From positions 1 to 64,000 of the forward strand of contig JAFGSI010000026.1 of the NCBI GenBank assembly GCA_016934715.1: a stretch of DNA of 64,000 nucleotides, written 5' to 3'. The notes below the pieces were generated by a model. The model was not told where the DNA came from. It did not search any database and saw only the letters and a program-made list of their open reading frames with translations. Origin of the DNA: Anaerolineales bacterium. Lineage in GTDB: Bacteria; Chloroflexota; Anaerolineae; Anaerolineales; Villigracilaceae. How positions within the stretch are numbered: position 1 is the first letter of the stretch; every line of letters starts with the position of its first letter. A program made the position numbers and the translations under genes. This document shows, piece by piece, positions 51,268 to 59,649 of the stretch.

Positions 51268-52031
51268 TGGAATAGGGTCTCGTAATCGATTTTAGGGAAA
51301 ATGGTCAATTTACCGCCAAGGGTGGCATCCACCACCTGGCGGCCGGCTGCTTCGTAACCCTGCCGGGCAAAGCGATAGGCCTGTTCGGAAGTCTCCAAAT
51401 CGGGGAGTTCCCATTGGAAGCCCTTGCCAAAATAGTTGGGCGAAAAATGGTTGGGATCATCGCCCTGCGAGACCACCGTCATCCCGGCCGGGCCCGTGGT
51501 AACGAAATTATGGTCGACGCCGATCAGGATGACCTGCTCGAAGCCCATGAAGTAGGCCAGTTGCAGAGCCACGTAGGTGACCGTGGCGCCGTGCCAGAAC
51601 GGCCGGCGCACATCGCGGTAAAAACCCGGCTTCCACATGGCACACACCAGATCCATGAAAATGGTATCTTCGGTCGGTTGACCAATATCACGCCGGCAGG
51701 ACCAGGGCACGAACTTCGGGATTGGCAAAGCCAGGATCTCCCTGGCACACTGCCGGATGACAAGGTGGTTGACCGAGACGAAGTAGGTCGTGGTGAATCC
51801 CAATTCGGGAAAGAGCAGGTAAATCCGGTTCATCCCGAACGTGTACTCCTTCTGCAGCCTGCTCAGGTCGGTCCGGCGCAGGCTGGGGCCGTTGCCGAGT
51901 ATGAAACAGCGCTCACCGCGATGAAGATCCTGCAGCGCGTCCAGGCGACGACGGCTGTTGCGTCCCCAGGGATGCAGGGCCAGATCCAGGCGGTTCTTGA
52001 CACAGCGGGCAGAGTGAATCAATGATCGCAT
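51264..52031 (-). CDS. DUF115/MptE-like protein, GT42-like (copy B)
   Basis: 255 residues, highly similar to the protein at 35637 over nearly all of its length. FILGNGPSL (43-51), FGMNRIYLLFPELGFTTTYF, GATVTYVALQLAYFMGFEQ, VILIGVDHNFVTTGP and DDPNHFSPNYFG (His195 in DPNHF) are shared. The position after SP is Asn here and His in copy A, so the HF histidine is the better candidate for an active residue. Copy B lacks about 12 N-terminal residues. It lies 3 nt after the capsule-type gene at 52035. Two copies suggest two transfer steps or two sugar donors. Confidence 0.72.
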   Translation of the reverse strand: MRSLIHSARCVKNRLDLALHPWGRNSRRRLDALQDLHRGERCFILGNGPSLRRTDLSRLQKEYTFGMNRIYLLFPELGFTTTYFVSVNHLVIRQCAREILALPIPKFVPWSCRRDIGQPTEDTIFMDLVCAMWKPGFYRDVRRPFWHGATVTYVALQLAYFMGFEQVILIGVDHNFVTTGPAGMTVVSQGDDPNHFSPNYFGKGFQWELPDLETSEQAYRFARQGYEAAGRQVVDATLGGKLTIFPKIDYETLFQ

Positions 52032-52034
52032 CGG

Positions 52035-53648
52035 TCAATCTTTCAACAGGAAATCGCCATCGTTCAAGATCCCATCCAGAAGGGCACGGACCGTTGGGTG
52101 ATCGGGTTTGATCCGAACGATCGCATCAGCCTTGATGTGCACGTAACCACGCTGTTCAGCCGGGATCAGGAAATCATCGAAAGGCAGGGAAACACGGAAG
52201 AGCTGGTAGTACAGGAACCGGCGAGCGTTCCGGCGGTGCTCGGGCAATGCTGCCACCGTTTCTGCATGCAGAAATTCTTCCAGTGTCTGGCGGTATTCAG
52301 CCGGACTGGGAGGGAAAAACACACTTGGATAGCGGGTAAAACGGGCCTTCCCAGCACACAGCACCGGGATGCCCATGATGGAAGCCTCCAGGCCAATGGT
52401 CGAGTTGTAGATCATCACGAATTTCGAACGCTGGATCAATTCGTAAGAACTCAGATACCGATCCGGCGGAATGAAGACCACATTGGACAGTTCTGTAACC
52501 TGTTTCGCCTCCACCCAGCCGGCCACCGACTCGCGGCTGACTTTCCCGGGACGGGACTCGTCGGGGTGCGCCCGAATTACGAACAATGTCTCAGGGTGTT
52601 CCCGGATGACTTTCAGGACCACTTCCAGCCAGGTGAACATGTCAGGGAAAACGATATTGGAGTGCGGCTGGCTGGTATCGAAGATGACATTGGTGAAGAT
52701 CGGGACAACCTGTTTGAACCCGCGCATTCTCTCCAAAAGGGCGTCATCAAGACCCATCATCTCCGGCCAGAACTTGATCCCGGCCATGATGAATTTTCCC
52801 TGAAAACGATTTTCCAGATACCGATCCAGGCGATCGTTCTGGCTGGCGTTCAGATCAAATTGCTCGGGGATATCGATCGGATAGGCCGTGGACTCCCCGT
52901 GGGTAAAGTACCCGCTCATCGGCTGCAGGCCAACCTCATGCGTCACCACCCGGATCCCACGCCGGAGTGCAAGCCAGCGGACGACTGCCTCGGGGAAGAA
53001 CTGGCCGTTGAAGAGCACGATCGTCTGAGGGTCCGTGCGGAGCAGCAGAGAATCGAACGCATTCAGAACATTCCAGGCAGAAACCATGAACTCACGGTAC
53101 AAGAAGCGCGTTGTTTCATCATCAGGCAGATGATGAACCCGCATGCGCCAGCGCACAGACGGCAGAACGATCGCGCCGAGAGGAACCAGGCTGTCTTGAA
53201 AACGATGTTCATAGCATGACAGAGCCGCGACGTCCAGAGAACGCAATGCCTCCCGTAAATCCGGCGAATCCCGGAAGGAAAAATATCTTTTCCTGGCGGT
53301 GGCATAGGCGAGGCGGGATTGACGGATGCATGCCTTGCATGGAGGCGCCCCGGCAGGGTTCTCTTGATCGGTCCCAAGCACGCAATGGGTCATGCCTGAT
53401 CGGCAGACGAAGTGCACCACCGGTACGCCGGCCAACCGCACCACCCAGGCCGCGAGCAGCGCAAAACCGGCGTTCAAACTGAGACTGTCCAGACGCGTGG
53501 TTGCATTAAAAAAAACCACTGGCCTTCCCCGCGCACCCAGCGTACGCACCGAAATACGCATCGCCAGCTGGACCGTCATCATGAAAACCGCCAGGCGATG
53601 GAGGCGCCTGCGGAATCGGAGCGCCAGGTCTGTCATGGATCGTCTCAT
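52035..53648 (-). CDS. Capsule-polysaccharide-type glycosyltransferase (KpsS/LipB-like)
   Basis: 537 residues. The C-terminal half reads LFVIRAHPDESRPGKVSRES, PPDRYLSSYELIQRSKFVMIYNSTIGLEA and MGIPVLCAGKARFTRYPS, the pattern of capsule polysaccharide biosynthesis proteins (KpsS/KpsC family, Kdo-type transferases) with a GT-B fold. A Cys pair in the N-terminal half (PPCKACIRQSR) is unusual and could bind metal. The gene overlaps the methyltransferase at 53645 by 4 nt. A CMP-ulosonate donor would fit the family and locus, but is not proven. Confidence 0.75.
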   Translation of the reverse strand: MRRSMTDLALRFRRRLHRLAVFMMTVQLAMRISVRTLGARGRPVVFFNATTRLDSLSLNAGFALLAAWVVRLAGVPVVHFVCRSGMTHCVLGTDQENPAGAPPCKACIRQSRLAYATARKRYFSFRDSPDLREALRSLDVAALSCYEHRFQDSLVPLGAIVLPSVRWRMRVHHLPDDETTRFLYREFMVSAWNVLNAFDSLLLRTDPQTIVLFNGQFFPEAVVRWLALRRGIRVVTHEVGLQPMSGYFTHGESTAYPIDIPEQFDLNASQNDRLDRYLENRFQGKFIMAGIKFWPEMMGLDDALLERMRGFKQVVPIFTNVIFDTSQPHSNIVFPDMFTWLEVVLKVIREHPETLFVIRAHPDESRPGKVSRESVAGWVEAKQVTELSNVVFIPPDRYLSSYELIQRSKFVMIYNSTIGLEASIMGIPVLCAGKARFTRYPSVFFPPSPAEYRQTLEEFLHAETVAALPEHRRNARRFLYYQLFRVSLPFDDFLIPAEQRGYVHIKADAIVRIKPDHPTVRALLDGILNDGDFLLKD

Positions 53649-54481
53649 GAATTCCTCGTGGGCTCGGTATGCTTCTTGAGGTGAAAGAGGAGGGTCCCGG
53701 CACGCCGGTATTGGAAGTCCGTCAGGCCATCTTTCAGGATGCGATTCAGGCCGATCTCATACCCTTCCGTAAGGACATCCGGGTTGAATACCATATCCGT
53801 GACGGACAATCCCTTGATGTCAATCTCGCTTATTCCCAACAAGCGAGCGACGAGTCGTGCGTGGGCTTTGGGCGTCGCCATATAGTGCGGCAGGTGGAAG
53901 GACTGGGGAAACAGCGGAAAGAACCGATCGTAGAACTCCCCGGCAAGCACCTTGCGCCAGCCCTGATTGGATGGGAACGGAATGTCAATGGCATGCAACA
54001 TCTCGCCGCCCGGCTTGAGCAGAAGATCCATGTGCCGCCAGACATCCGGGACCATCGTGACACGCACATGTTCGAGCGCCGACAGACTGTAAATCACATC
54101 GAAATACCCGGTCGGGAGAGAGGAAGATGAAGGATCCCCAAGTCGTTCCAGGACGAACTTGACACTGGGATGGGCGCCAACATGTTCCTCAGGGGATTGG
54201 CCGCGCTGCCAGAAAGGTTGCCCGCTCTGCAATCCATAATCGTCCGCCACCCAGACCTCACAGCCATACGTTTCCTGGAGATGCATGGGGAGCAGCGAAT
54301 ACCCCGCCCCGACATCCAGAACACGCTCTCCGCTTTTCCACTGGCGCGAGGCCAGCAACCAGGGATAGTCAAACCCCTTGATGTTCAAGTCGGCCCCAAA
54401 GAACTCTTTTTGCTTGTACTGATAAAGGCGAGAAAGGTTGCCCAGCGATATTTCCAGAACGTCATACATATGCAGCCTCAC
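53645..54481 (-). CDS. Class I SAM-dependent methyltransferase
   Basis: A 278-residue methyltransferase. SAM motif I is RVLDVGAGYSLLPMHL, then IYSLSALEHVRVTMVPD after the core beta strand, and LLKPGGEMLHAIDIP. N-terminal helical residues (SLGNLSRLYQYKQKEFFG) precede the fold. It lies in a coupled series with 4-nt overlaps on both sides, adjacent to a second methyltransferase. Acts probably on a sugar of the polymer or a lipid-linked intermediate; the target is unknown. Its layout resembles that of the 60486 enzyme (EHIPLDYLDAFFRD). Confidence 0.85.
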   Translation of the reverse strand: MRLHMYDVLEISLGNLSRLYQYKQKEFFGADLNIKGFDYPWLLASRQWKSGERVLDVGAGYSLLPMHLQETYGCEVWVADDYGLQSGQPFWQRGQSPEEHVGAHPSVKFVLERLGDPSSSSLPTGYFDVIYSLSALEHVRVTMVPDVWRHMDLLLKPGGEMLHAIDIPFPSNQGWRKVLAGEFYDRFFPLFPQSFHLPHYMATPKAHARLVARLLGISEIDIKGLSVTDMVFNPDVLTEGYEIGLNRILKDGLTDFQYRRAGTLLFHLKKHTEPTRNS

Positions 54482-55377
54482 TGATGCTTGACTTTTCGGA
54501 CGCCCACAGGTTGGTACTGGGGATCCCAGACGCCCCAGGGCATCCCGTTATCGCCCGATTGAGAATAGAATGACGACAGGTTCTCACGCAGTTCGCGACA
54601 ATCCTTCAACGTTGCCATCAGTTCATCGTAGCACCCATAATTGGATGGGATCGATGGCGGCAGGTCAAATAACCGCTGGAGGGTTTCCTCAGTATAGTTC
54701 CATCCGCGTGAAGGTTCATGGAACCAGTCACGCTCTCTCGCAGCGCCCAGGGTCGCCAGGAGCACACCACCCGGCTTGAGCCTGCGCATGAGTTCGGCAA
54801 CAACTCCTGGCAGCATTTCGGGCGCATTATGTTCCAGGGCTGAGACGGCGACGACCGCATCCAGCGAGTTGTCGGCAATTTCGGACATGCTGGTGAGATC
54901 CTGGTTGTAGATCATCAAGCGGCCGGGGAATGCCTTCGGCAGCGCGATCAGCAGCAAGCCGGCAAGTCCCCGAAGGGCAGAGACGAATTTCTGGCTTCCA
55001 TGCGCAGCGCGAATATTCTTCTGCACGATAGCCATCGAAGGCTTCAGGTCACCAGGCCGCACTCCCTGAATGCGATAGCGGGCCCGCAAGGTCAGAGTAA
55101 CTTCTGAACGGTCCACCCGATCCACGCTGAACACACGGGCGGCCTTCTGCTCCAGCAAATACCACTGCAGCAAGCCAAGGCCCGCACCTGCGTCCACGAT
55201 CTGAAGACCCGCCGGATCCCCCAGGTTCTCAAGAATCCACACCAGGTCGAGCAGATAATGCCAGCCCAGCTGGTGACCGATCGGCGCACATAAATCTCGA
55301 AGTGCCTGCACCTGCTGACGGTGCCGGTCCAACAGATCCACCGACAGGATTTCGATCTTGTCACCTAACTCGTCCAA
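54478..55377 (-). CDS. Class I SAM-dependent methyltransferase
   Basis: A 299-residue enzyme. LQIVDAGAGLGLLQWYLL is SAM motif I, and NSLDAVVAVSALEHNAPEML with LMRRLKPGGVLLATLG are the later motifs. An N-terminal helical stretch precedes it (LLDRHRQQVQALRDLCAPIGHQLGW). Start at 55377 follows the NeuB gene by 33 nt. It overlaps the next methyltransferase by 4 nt. With three methyltransferases in the locus, several O- or N-methyl groups are likely. Target unknown. Confidence 0.85.
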   Translation of the reverse strand: MDELGDKIEILSVDLLDRHRQQVQALRDLCAPIGHQLGWHYLLDLVWILENLGDPAGLQIVDAGAGLGLLQWYLLEQKAARVFSVDRVDRSEVTLTLRARYRIQGVRPGDLKPSMAIVQKNIRAAHGSQKFVSALRGLAGLLLIALPKAFPGRLMIYNQDLTSMSEIADNSLDAVVAVSALEHNAPEMLPGVVAELMRRLKPGGVLLATLGAARERDWFHEPSRGWNYTEETLQRLFDLPPSIPSNYGCYDELMATLKDCRELRENLSSFYSQSGDNGMPWGVWDPQYQPVGVRKVKHQ

Positions 55378-55410
55378 GGGTTTTTCTCCTTTTGACCGGT
55401 CTTTGCCCGG

Positions 55411-56283
55411 CTAAGCGATCCGGCGCAATTTTTTCAACGTTGCGAGTTCGCTCTGATAGACCCGTTTGATCCCATCGCCCAGGGATTGTTCGGTCACCCG
55501 AAGGTATTTCACCAGCCGCTCAAAACCATTGGGTTCCACCGAGGCCGCCTGGTCCGAGCCCCACATCGCCCGGTCAAGGGTCAGGTGGCGTTCGACGATG
55601 CAGGCCCCCAGCGTGACTGCCACCACTGAGGGGACCAGCCCGACCTCGTGGCCGGAATAGCCGACCGGGCAGGGGAATTCCCGCCGCAGGGTCTCGATCA
55701 TGCGCAGGTTGAGTTCTTCCGGTTCGCACGGATAGGTGCTGGTGCAGTGGGTGATGACCAGGTTCTCGGTCCCGACCGCCTCGACCGCGGCCTGGATCTG
55801 CTCCATGGTTGACATGCCGGTCGAGAGGATCATTGGCCGTCCCGTCTTGCGAACGTGGCGCAACAGGTCATGGTCGGTCAGCGAAGCGGAGGGAATCTTG
55901 TAAGCCAGGGTATCGAACTGCTCCATGAAATCGACCGAGGCCTCATCCCAGACCGAGGCGAACCAGGTGATCCCCTTCTGCCGGCAGTGGCGGTCGATTT
56001 CTTTATACTCGGTCTCCCCAAACTCGACCTTGTAGCGATAATCGAGGTAGGTAATGTATCCCCAGGGGGTCTCACGCATTTGCTTCTGCTGCTCGGGCGG
56101 CGTGCAGACCTCGGGCGTGCGTTTCTGGAATTTGACCGCATCCACTCCAGCGTGGACGGCGGCATCGATCATTGCCCTGGCGATTTCCAGGTCGCCGTTG
56201 TGGTTGATGCCGATCTCGGCAATGATGAAAGTCGGATGGCCGTCACCGACCAGGCGGTTGCCGATCTTGATTTCACGAGGCAT
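55411..56283 (-). CDS. neuB: NeuB-type nonulosonate synthase lacking the SAF domain
   Basis: 290 residues. TFIIAEIGINHNGDLEIA, AVKFQKRTPEVCT, GRPMILSTGMSTMEQI, HCTSTYPCEPEELNLRMI, GYSGHEVGLVPSVVAVTLGA and ERHLTLDRAMWGSDQAASVEP are diagnostic of the PEP-dependent synthase barrel. The protein ends soon after (LKKLRRIA), whereas typical NeuB proteins are about 345 residues and add a C-terminal SAF/antifreeze-like domain. No domain fragment follows. The start at 56283 has no strong SD. It makes a nine-carbon ulosonic acid, probably from a hexosamine-type sugar or its phosphate. The adjacent NeuA-phosphatase fusion would finish and activate it. Confidence 0.9.
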   Translation of the reverse strand: MPREIKIGNRLVGDGHPTFIIAEIGINHNGDLEIARAMIDAAVHAGVDAVKFQKRTPEVCTPPEQQKQMRETPWGYITYLDYRYKVEFGETEYKEIDRHCRQKGITWFASVWDEASVDFMEQFDTLAYKIPSASLTDHDLLRHVRKTGRPMILSTGMSTMEQIQAAVEAVGTENLVITHCTSTYPCEPEELNLRMIETLRREFPCPVGYSGHEVGLVPSVVAVTLGACIVERHLTLDRAMWGSDQAASVEPNGFERLVKYLRVTEQSLGDGIKRVYQSELATLKKLRRIA

Positions 56284-56330
56284 AGGGTTCCCTTTCGAGG
56301 TAAAGGTGTGATAGGTAAATTGGTTGCTGC

Positions 56331-57557
56331 CTATTCGCTCTTTTGATTTAAAATGAGGTCGCACAACTCGCGCACCGCGCCGTGACCGCCAGGCCTGGAC
56401 AGCACGTGATCGGCAGCAGCCAGGACATCGGGCAGGGCATCCGCAACGGCCACCGCCCAACCGACCAGCGGGAAACAGGGCAGATCATTGATATCGTTGC
56501 CCAGGTAGACCACACTGGCCGGGTCGACGTTCCGCTCGTTCATCAGGTTCTTCAAGGTCCTGGCTTTGTCGCTCTCTCCCTGAATGTAGGGAACTTTCAT
56601 CTTCCGGCAGCGCGCCGCCACAACCTGGTCAGTTTCCATCGAAAGGACGAACGCCTCGATCCCCTCCCGGCGCAGGACATTGAGACCCAAGGAGTCGCTG
56701 CGGTAGGCTGCCACCAGTTCGCGGCCTTTCCGGTCCACCCAAACCCGGTTGTCGGTCAGCACGCCATCAAAGTCGAGCACCAGCAGGGACACCTTCTTCG
56801 GCATCGACCGCCGCCTCCTGCCTGGCGAAACATATGCCAGTCCGCCGAATGCCACCAGCCACTCGGAGCGGGCCCAGTCCCACAGGTTGTCCAGGTCCAC
56901 GGTATAGCGCGGATCGATGATGAGCGGGCAGAGCACATCGCCAGTCAACGAATGCTTTTCCAGGATCGATGTCGTACGGACAGCATCGATGTGACCGGTC
57001 TGCCAGTAGACCGGGGGCAGGGCCTGGCGCGGGGCGTTGAACGGCTCGGCAATCCCGGGGACGGTCAGCAGCGCTTGCATGTGCCCACTGGTCGCGTCGA
57101 TACGCCACATTTTATGCGGGTTCTGCCCGGCCGGGACCACGCCGCGCACGCAGTCGGCCTCGGGATGGGCCTGCAGAAGATGCACGGCATCATCGACACA
57201 GTCGAGCGGGCGGATGGGCGAAGTGGGGCGCAATTGTACCACCACCTCAGGATGGTAACTTTCGTGCTCCGCCAACCAGGCCAGGGCCTGTTCGAATACC
57301 GGAAGATCGGTAGCCGCATCCCCGGCCAGTTCGGTGGGACGCAGGAAGGGGGTCTCGGCACCGTAGGCCCGGGCAACCGCGGCGATCTCCTCATCGTCAG
57401 TGCTGACGATCACCCGACCGACTGTCGCAGCCTGCAGCCCGGCGGCAATGCTGTAGGCGATCAACGGGTGGCCGGCAAAATCACGGATATTCTTGCGCGG
57501 GATGCCCTTCGAACCCCCGCGGGCCGGGATGAGGGCCAGGACCTCGGGTTTCTTCAT
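56331..57557 (-). CDS. Fused CMP-nonulosonate synthetase and KdsC-like HAD phosphatase
   Basis: 408 residues. Domain 1 (about 1-235) is NeuA: LALIPARGGSKGIPRKNIRDF, VIVSTDDEEIAAVA, QLRPTSPIRPLDCVDDAV and a late TVDLDNLWDWARSE. A basic linker (GRRRRSMPKK) leads to domain 2 (about 255-405), a KdsC-type HAD phosphatase with LLVLDFDGVLTDNRV (Asp262, Asp264) and GNDINDLPCF. The order resembles animal CMAS. The phosphatase suggests a 9-phosphate intermediate released before activation. A GAGGAG SD precedes the ATG. It lies 47 nt upstream of neuB. Confidence 0.92.
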   Translation of the reverse strand: MKKPEVLALIPARGGSKGIPRKNIRDFAGHPLIAYSIAAGLQAATVGRVIVSTDDEEIAAVARAYGAETPFLRPTELAGDAATDLPVFEQALAWLAEHESYHPEVVVQLRPTSPIRPLDCVDDAVHLLQAHPEADCVRGVVPAGQNPHKMWRIDATSGHMQALLTVPGIAEPFNAPRQALPPVYWQTGHIDAVRTTSILEKHSLTGDVLCPLIIDPRYTVDLDNLWDWARSEWLVAFGGLAYVSPGRRRRSMPKKVSLLVLDFDGVLTDNRVWVDRKGRELVAAYRSDSLGLNVLRREGIEAFVLSMETDQVVAARCRKMKVPYIQGESDKARTLKNLMNERNVDPASVVYLGNDINDLPCFPLVGWAVAVADALPDVLAAADHVLSRPGGHGAVRELCDLILNQKSE

Positions 57558-59641
57558 CGCTCCTCCTCGGCCGGCAGATAACGGTACAGAACCTGAAATT
57601 CAAAATGCTCGACCTCCACCAGACGGCCGGAAAAGATCTCCTGGTAGGGATCGGATTCCAAGAACATATAAGTGCGCCCATAGACGTAATCCAGGCCCAG
57701 CGCATCCCAGAATCTGGCTGCCTGCCCGCCGGATAAGAACTCGAAATAGTCCGGACAATTGATCAGCCCATCCATATTGGTAATCGTTCGGCCCTGGAGA
57801 AAATAGGCTGTCGTGCCGCCGCCGGTCATGCCGATCAGCGCCCCGGGTTCCGTGTGGGCCTCCAGGAAGCGGGTCTCGGCCAGGTATGCCTCCCGGTGCT
57901 CAGGGGAAATCTGGTAAGGGAAGAAATGCAGCAGCCGGGCGCCAAAACTGACCAGCACAGCCACACCGACCAGCGCCATGAACGCCGCCCAGAGCCGCGG
58001 TCGCGGCTGCCGGCGCTCCAGTCCCTGCCGGACAGATTCGAGCAGGACTCCCAGCAGCAGCATGGTAAAGACCATCTCGCCCACCCAGTACCAGGGACGG
58101 ATGTGGATGTAGGAGGTGGCTGTGTAATAAAAGATGTGACAATAAAGGGCCAGGAAGAACGGGAACAGACCCATCTGGTCCAGCAGGCCGGCGATCCACC
58201 TGCGGCGGGAGATCAGGATCACGACGATCCCCAGAACCAGCAAGGCGACCAACAACATGGAGACGACCCGGGCTGCGCCTGGGTTGAGGATCTTCTGGGT
58301 TGTTTCGACAATGAAGGTGAAGGGCGAAGCAGCCAGTTCCCAGGCGTTGTAACGCCCCTGGACGCCGAACAGCTCGGGGGCGGTGTGGACCACCGTCCCG
58401 TAAACCACGTTGCGCAGCCCAGACCACCAGTGCTTGATCTGGGCGCTGACCGGCATCCATGCGCCGGTATAGGCGTAGCTCCAGGCCAGGTAGCCGCCCA
58501 GCAGGCCTGCCAGGGGGAGCAGAAAACCGGGCGCGCTACGCAGAACCGGGGTCCAGAAAGAGGCCGAGCGCAGATCAGGAGCGAGGTCCCCCTCGGCCGC
58601 CCCGGCGGTGAATCCGCGGACGAACAGCCGCAGGCCCAGCGCTCCCAGCAGGGTCCCGGTCCAATCGATGATGATGATCTGGCCCAGGATGAGCATGGCA
58701 CGCGGTTCAGCGGGAAAGACGTGCAGCCCCTGCAGGCCAAGCAGCACCCCGCCGATGACCCCTTCGGCCAGCGTCACAGCCAGCCCGCCGCGCAGCAGGA
58801 AGCGCAGCGGCTGCCTGGCCGCCTGCGGCCGGTAGAGCCCGAACAGGTACAGCAGCAGCGGCTTGAGCAGGAAGCCCAGCCCCAGCAGCCAGGGCAGGGA
58901 ATAAGCATAGGTCTGGTAGAAGGGACCCGCCCGCAGGCGGATGAAATAACTCAACAGTCCGGCGATGAAGACCAGCGCCAGGTCGCCAACGGCCAGGTTG
59001 CGAGCAAAGGGTCCGGCGAACCCCAGGATGAACCAGACGCCCAGCAGCAGGACCACGAAGATGTTGTCCAGCCGGGCCAGGATGGCCAGCCCGGCGACCA
59101 GTCCCAGCAGCGCCACCCGGGACGCCGGCAGGCGCTCACCGCGCCACTGAACTGCCAGGGAGAGCAGCCAGACCAGGAAGAAGGCACTGGTCACGGCCTC
59201 CATGCCCTGCATGACCACATCGCCATGGATGGACGGCAGGAACAGCCAGACCACCACGATCACGGCCGCCACCCCGGTGGAAATGAATCGGCGCAGCATG
59301 CGGAAGAGCAGCAGTCCTGTACCGATGCTGAAGGCGGCCGAGACCATCACCAGCAGGCGCAGCGGCAGGAGCAGGTTGAACCGGGCCAGCGCGAAGACCG
59401 GGATGCAGACCAGCATCCACAGGGGCTGGAAGCCATTGGTGGGATTGATCCCGTCGAAGGTCACGCCATTCCCACCGGTCACGTTGACAGCCACCTGGTA
59501 GTAATAGAAGGCATCATCGGTGGTGTACCAGTTCAACAAGCTGTTGGCCGGGCTGAGAGCCACATAGGCATGCAGGACCAGGCCAAGGATCACCAGCCCG
59601 ATCGCGAACCCTCGCCAAATGGATTGCGGTTTCTCTTCCAT
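57554..59641 (-). CDS. GT-C-type membrane glycosyltransferase
   Basis: A polytopic protein of about 695 residues with at least a dozen helices. NWYTTDDAFYYYQVAVN after the first helix carries the acidic pair expected in the first external loop of GT-C enzymes using polyprenyl-linked sugars. A soluble C-terminal section follows (about 570-695). The start is the ATG at 59641, nine nucleotides after the SDR stop; a TTG at 59665 would overlap it. It overlaps the NeuA fusion by 4 nt. Substrate unknown; a dolichol-like or undecaprenyl-linked donor is likely. Confidence 0.8.
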   Translation of the reverse strand: MEEKPQSIWRGFAIGLVILGLVLHAYVALSPANSLLNWYTTDDAFYYYQVAVNVTGGNGVTFDGINPTNGFQPLWMLVCIPVFALARFNLLLPLRLLVMVSAAFSIGTGLLLFRMLRRFISTGVAAVIVVVWLFLPSIHGDVVMQGMEAVTSAFFLVWLLSLAVQWRGERLPASRVALLGLVAGLAILARLDNIFVVLLLGVWFILGFAGPFARNLAVGDLALVFIAGLLSYFIRLRAGPFYQTYAYSLPWLLGLGFLLKPLLLYLFGLYRPQAARQPLRFLLRGGLAVTLAEGVIGGVLLGLQGLHVFPAEPRAMLILGQIIIIDWTGTLLGALGLRLFVRGFTAGAAEGDLAPDLRSASFWTPVLRSAPGFLLPLAGLLGGYLAWSYAYTGAWMPVSAQIKHWWSGLRNVVYGTVVHTAPELFGVQGRYNAWELAASPFTFIVETTQKILNPGAARVVSMLLVALLVLGIVVILISRRRWIAGLLDQMGLFPFFLALYCHIFYYTATSYIHIRPWYWVGEMVFTMLLLGVLLESVRQGLERRQPRPRLWAAFMALVGVAVLVSFGARLLHFFPYQISPEHREAYLAETRFLEAHTEPGALIGMTGGGTTAYFLQGRTITNMDGLINCPDYFEFLSGGQAARFWDALGLDYVYGRTYMFLESDPYQEIFSGRLVEVEHFEFQVLYRYLPAEEER

Positions 59642-59649
59642 GTTTTTTC

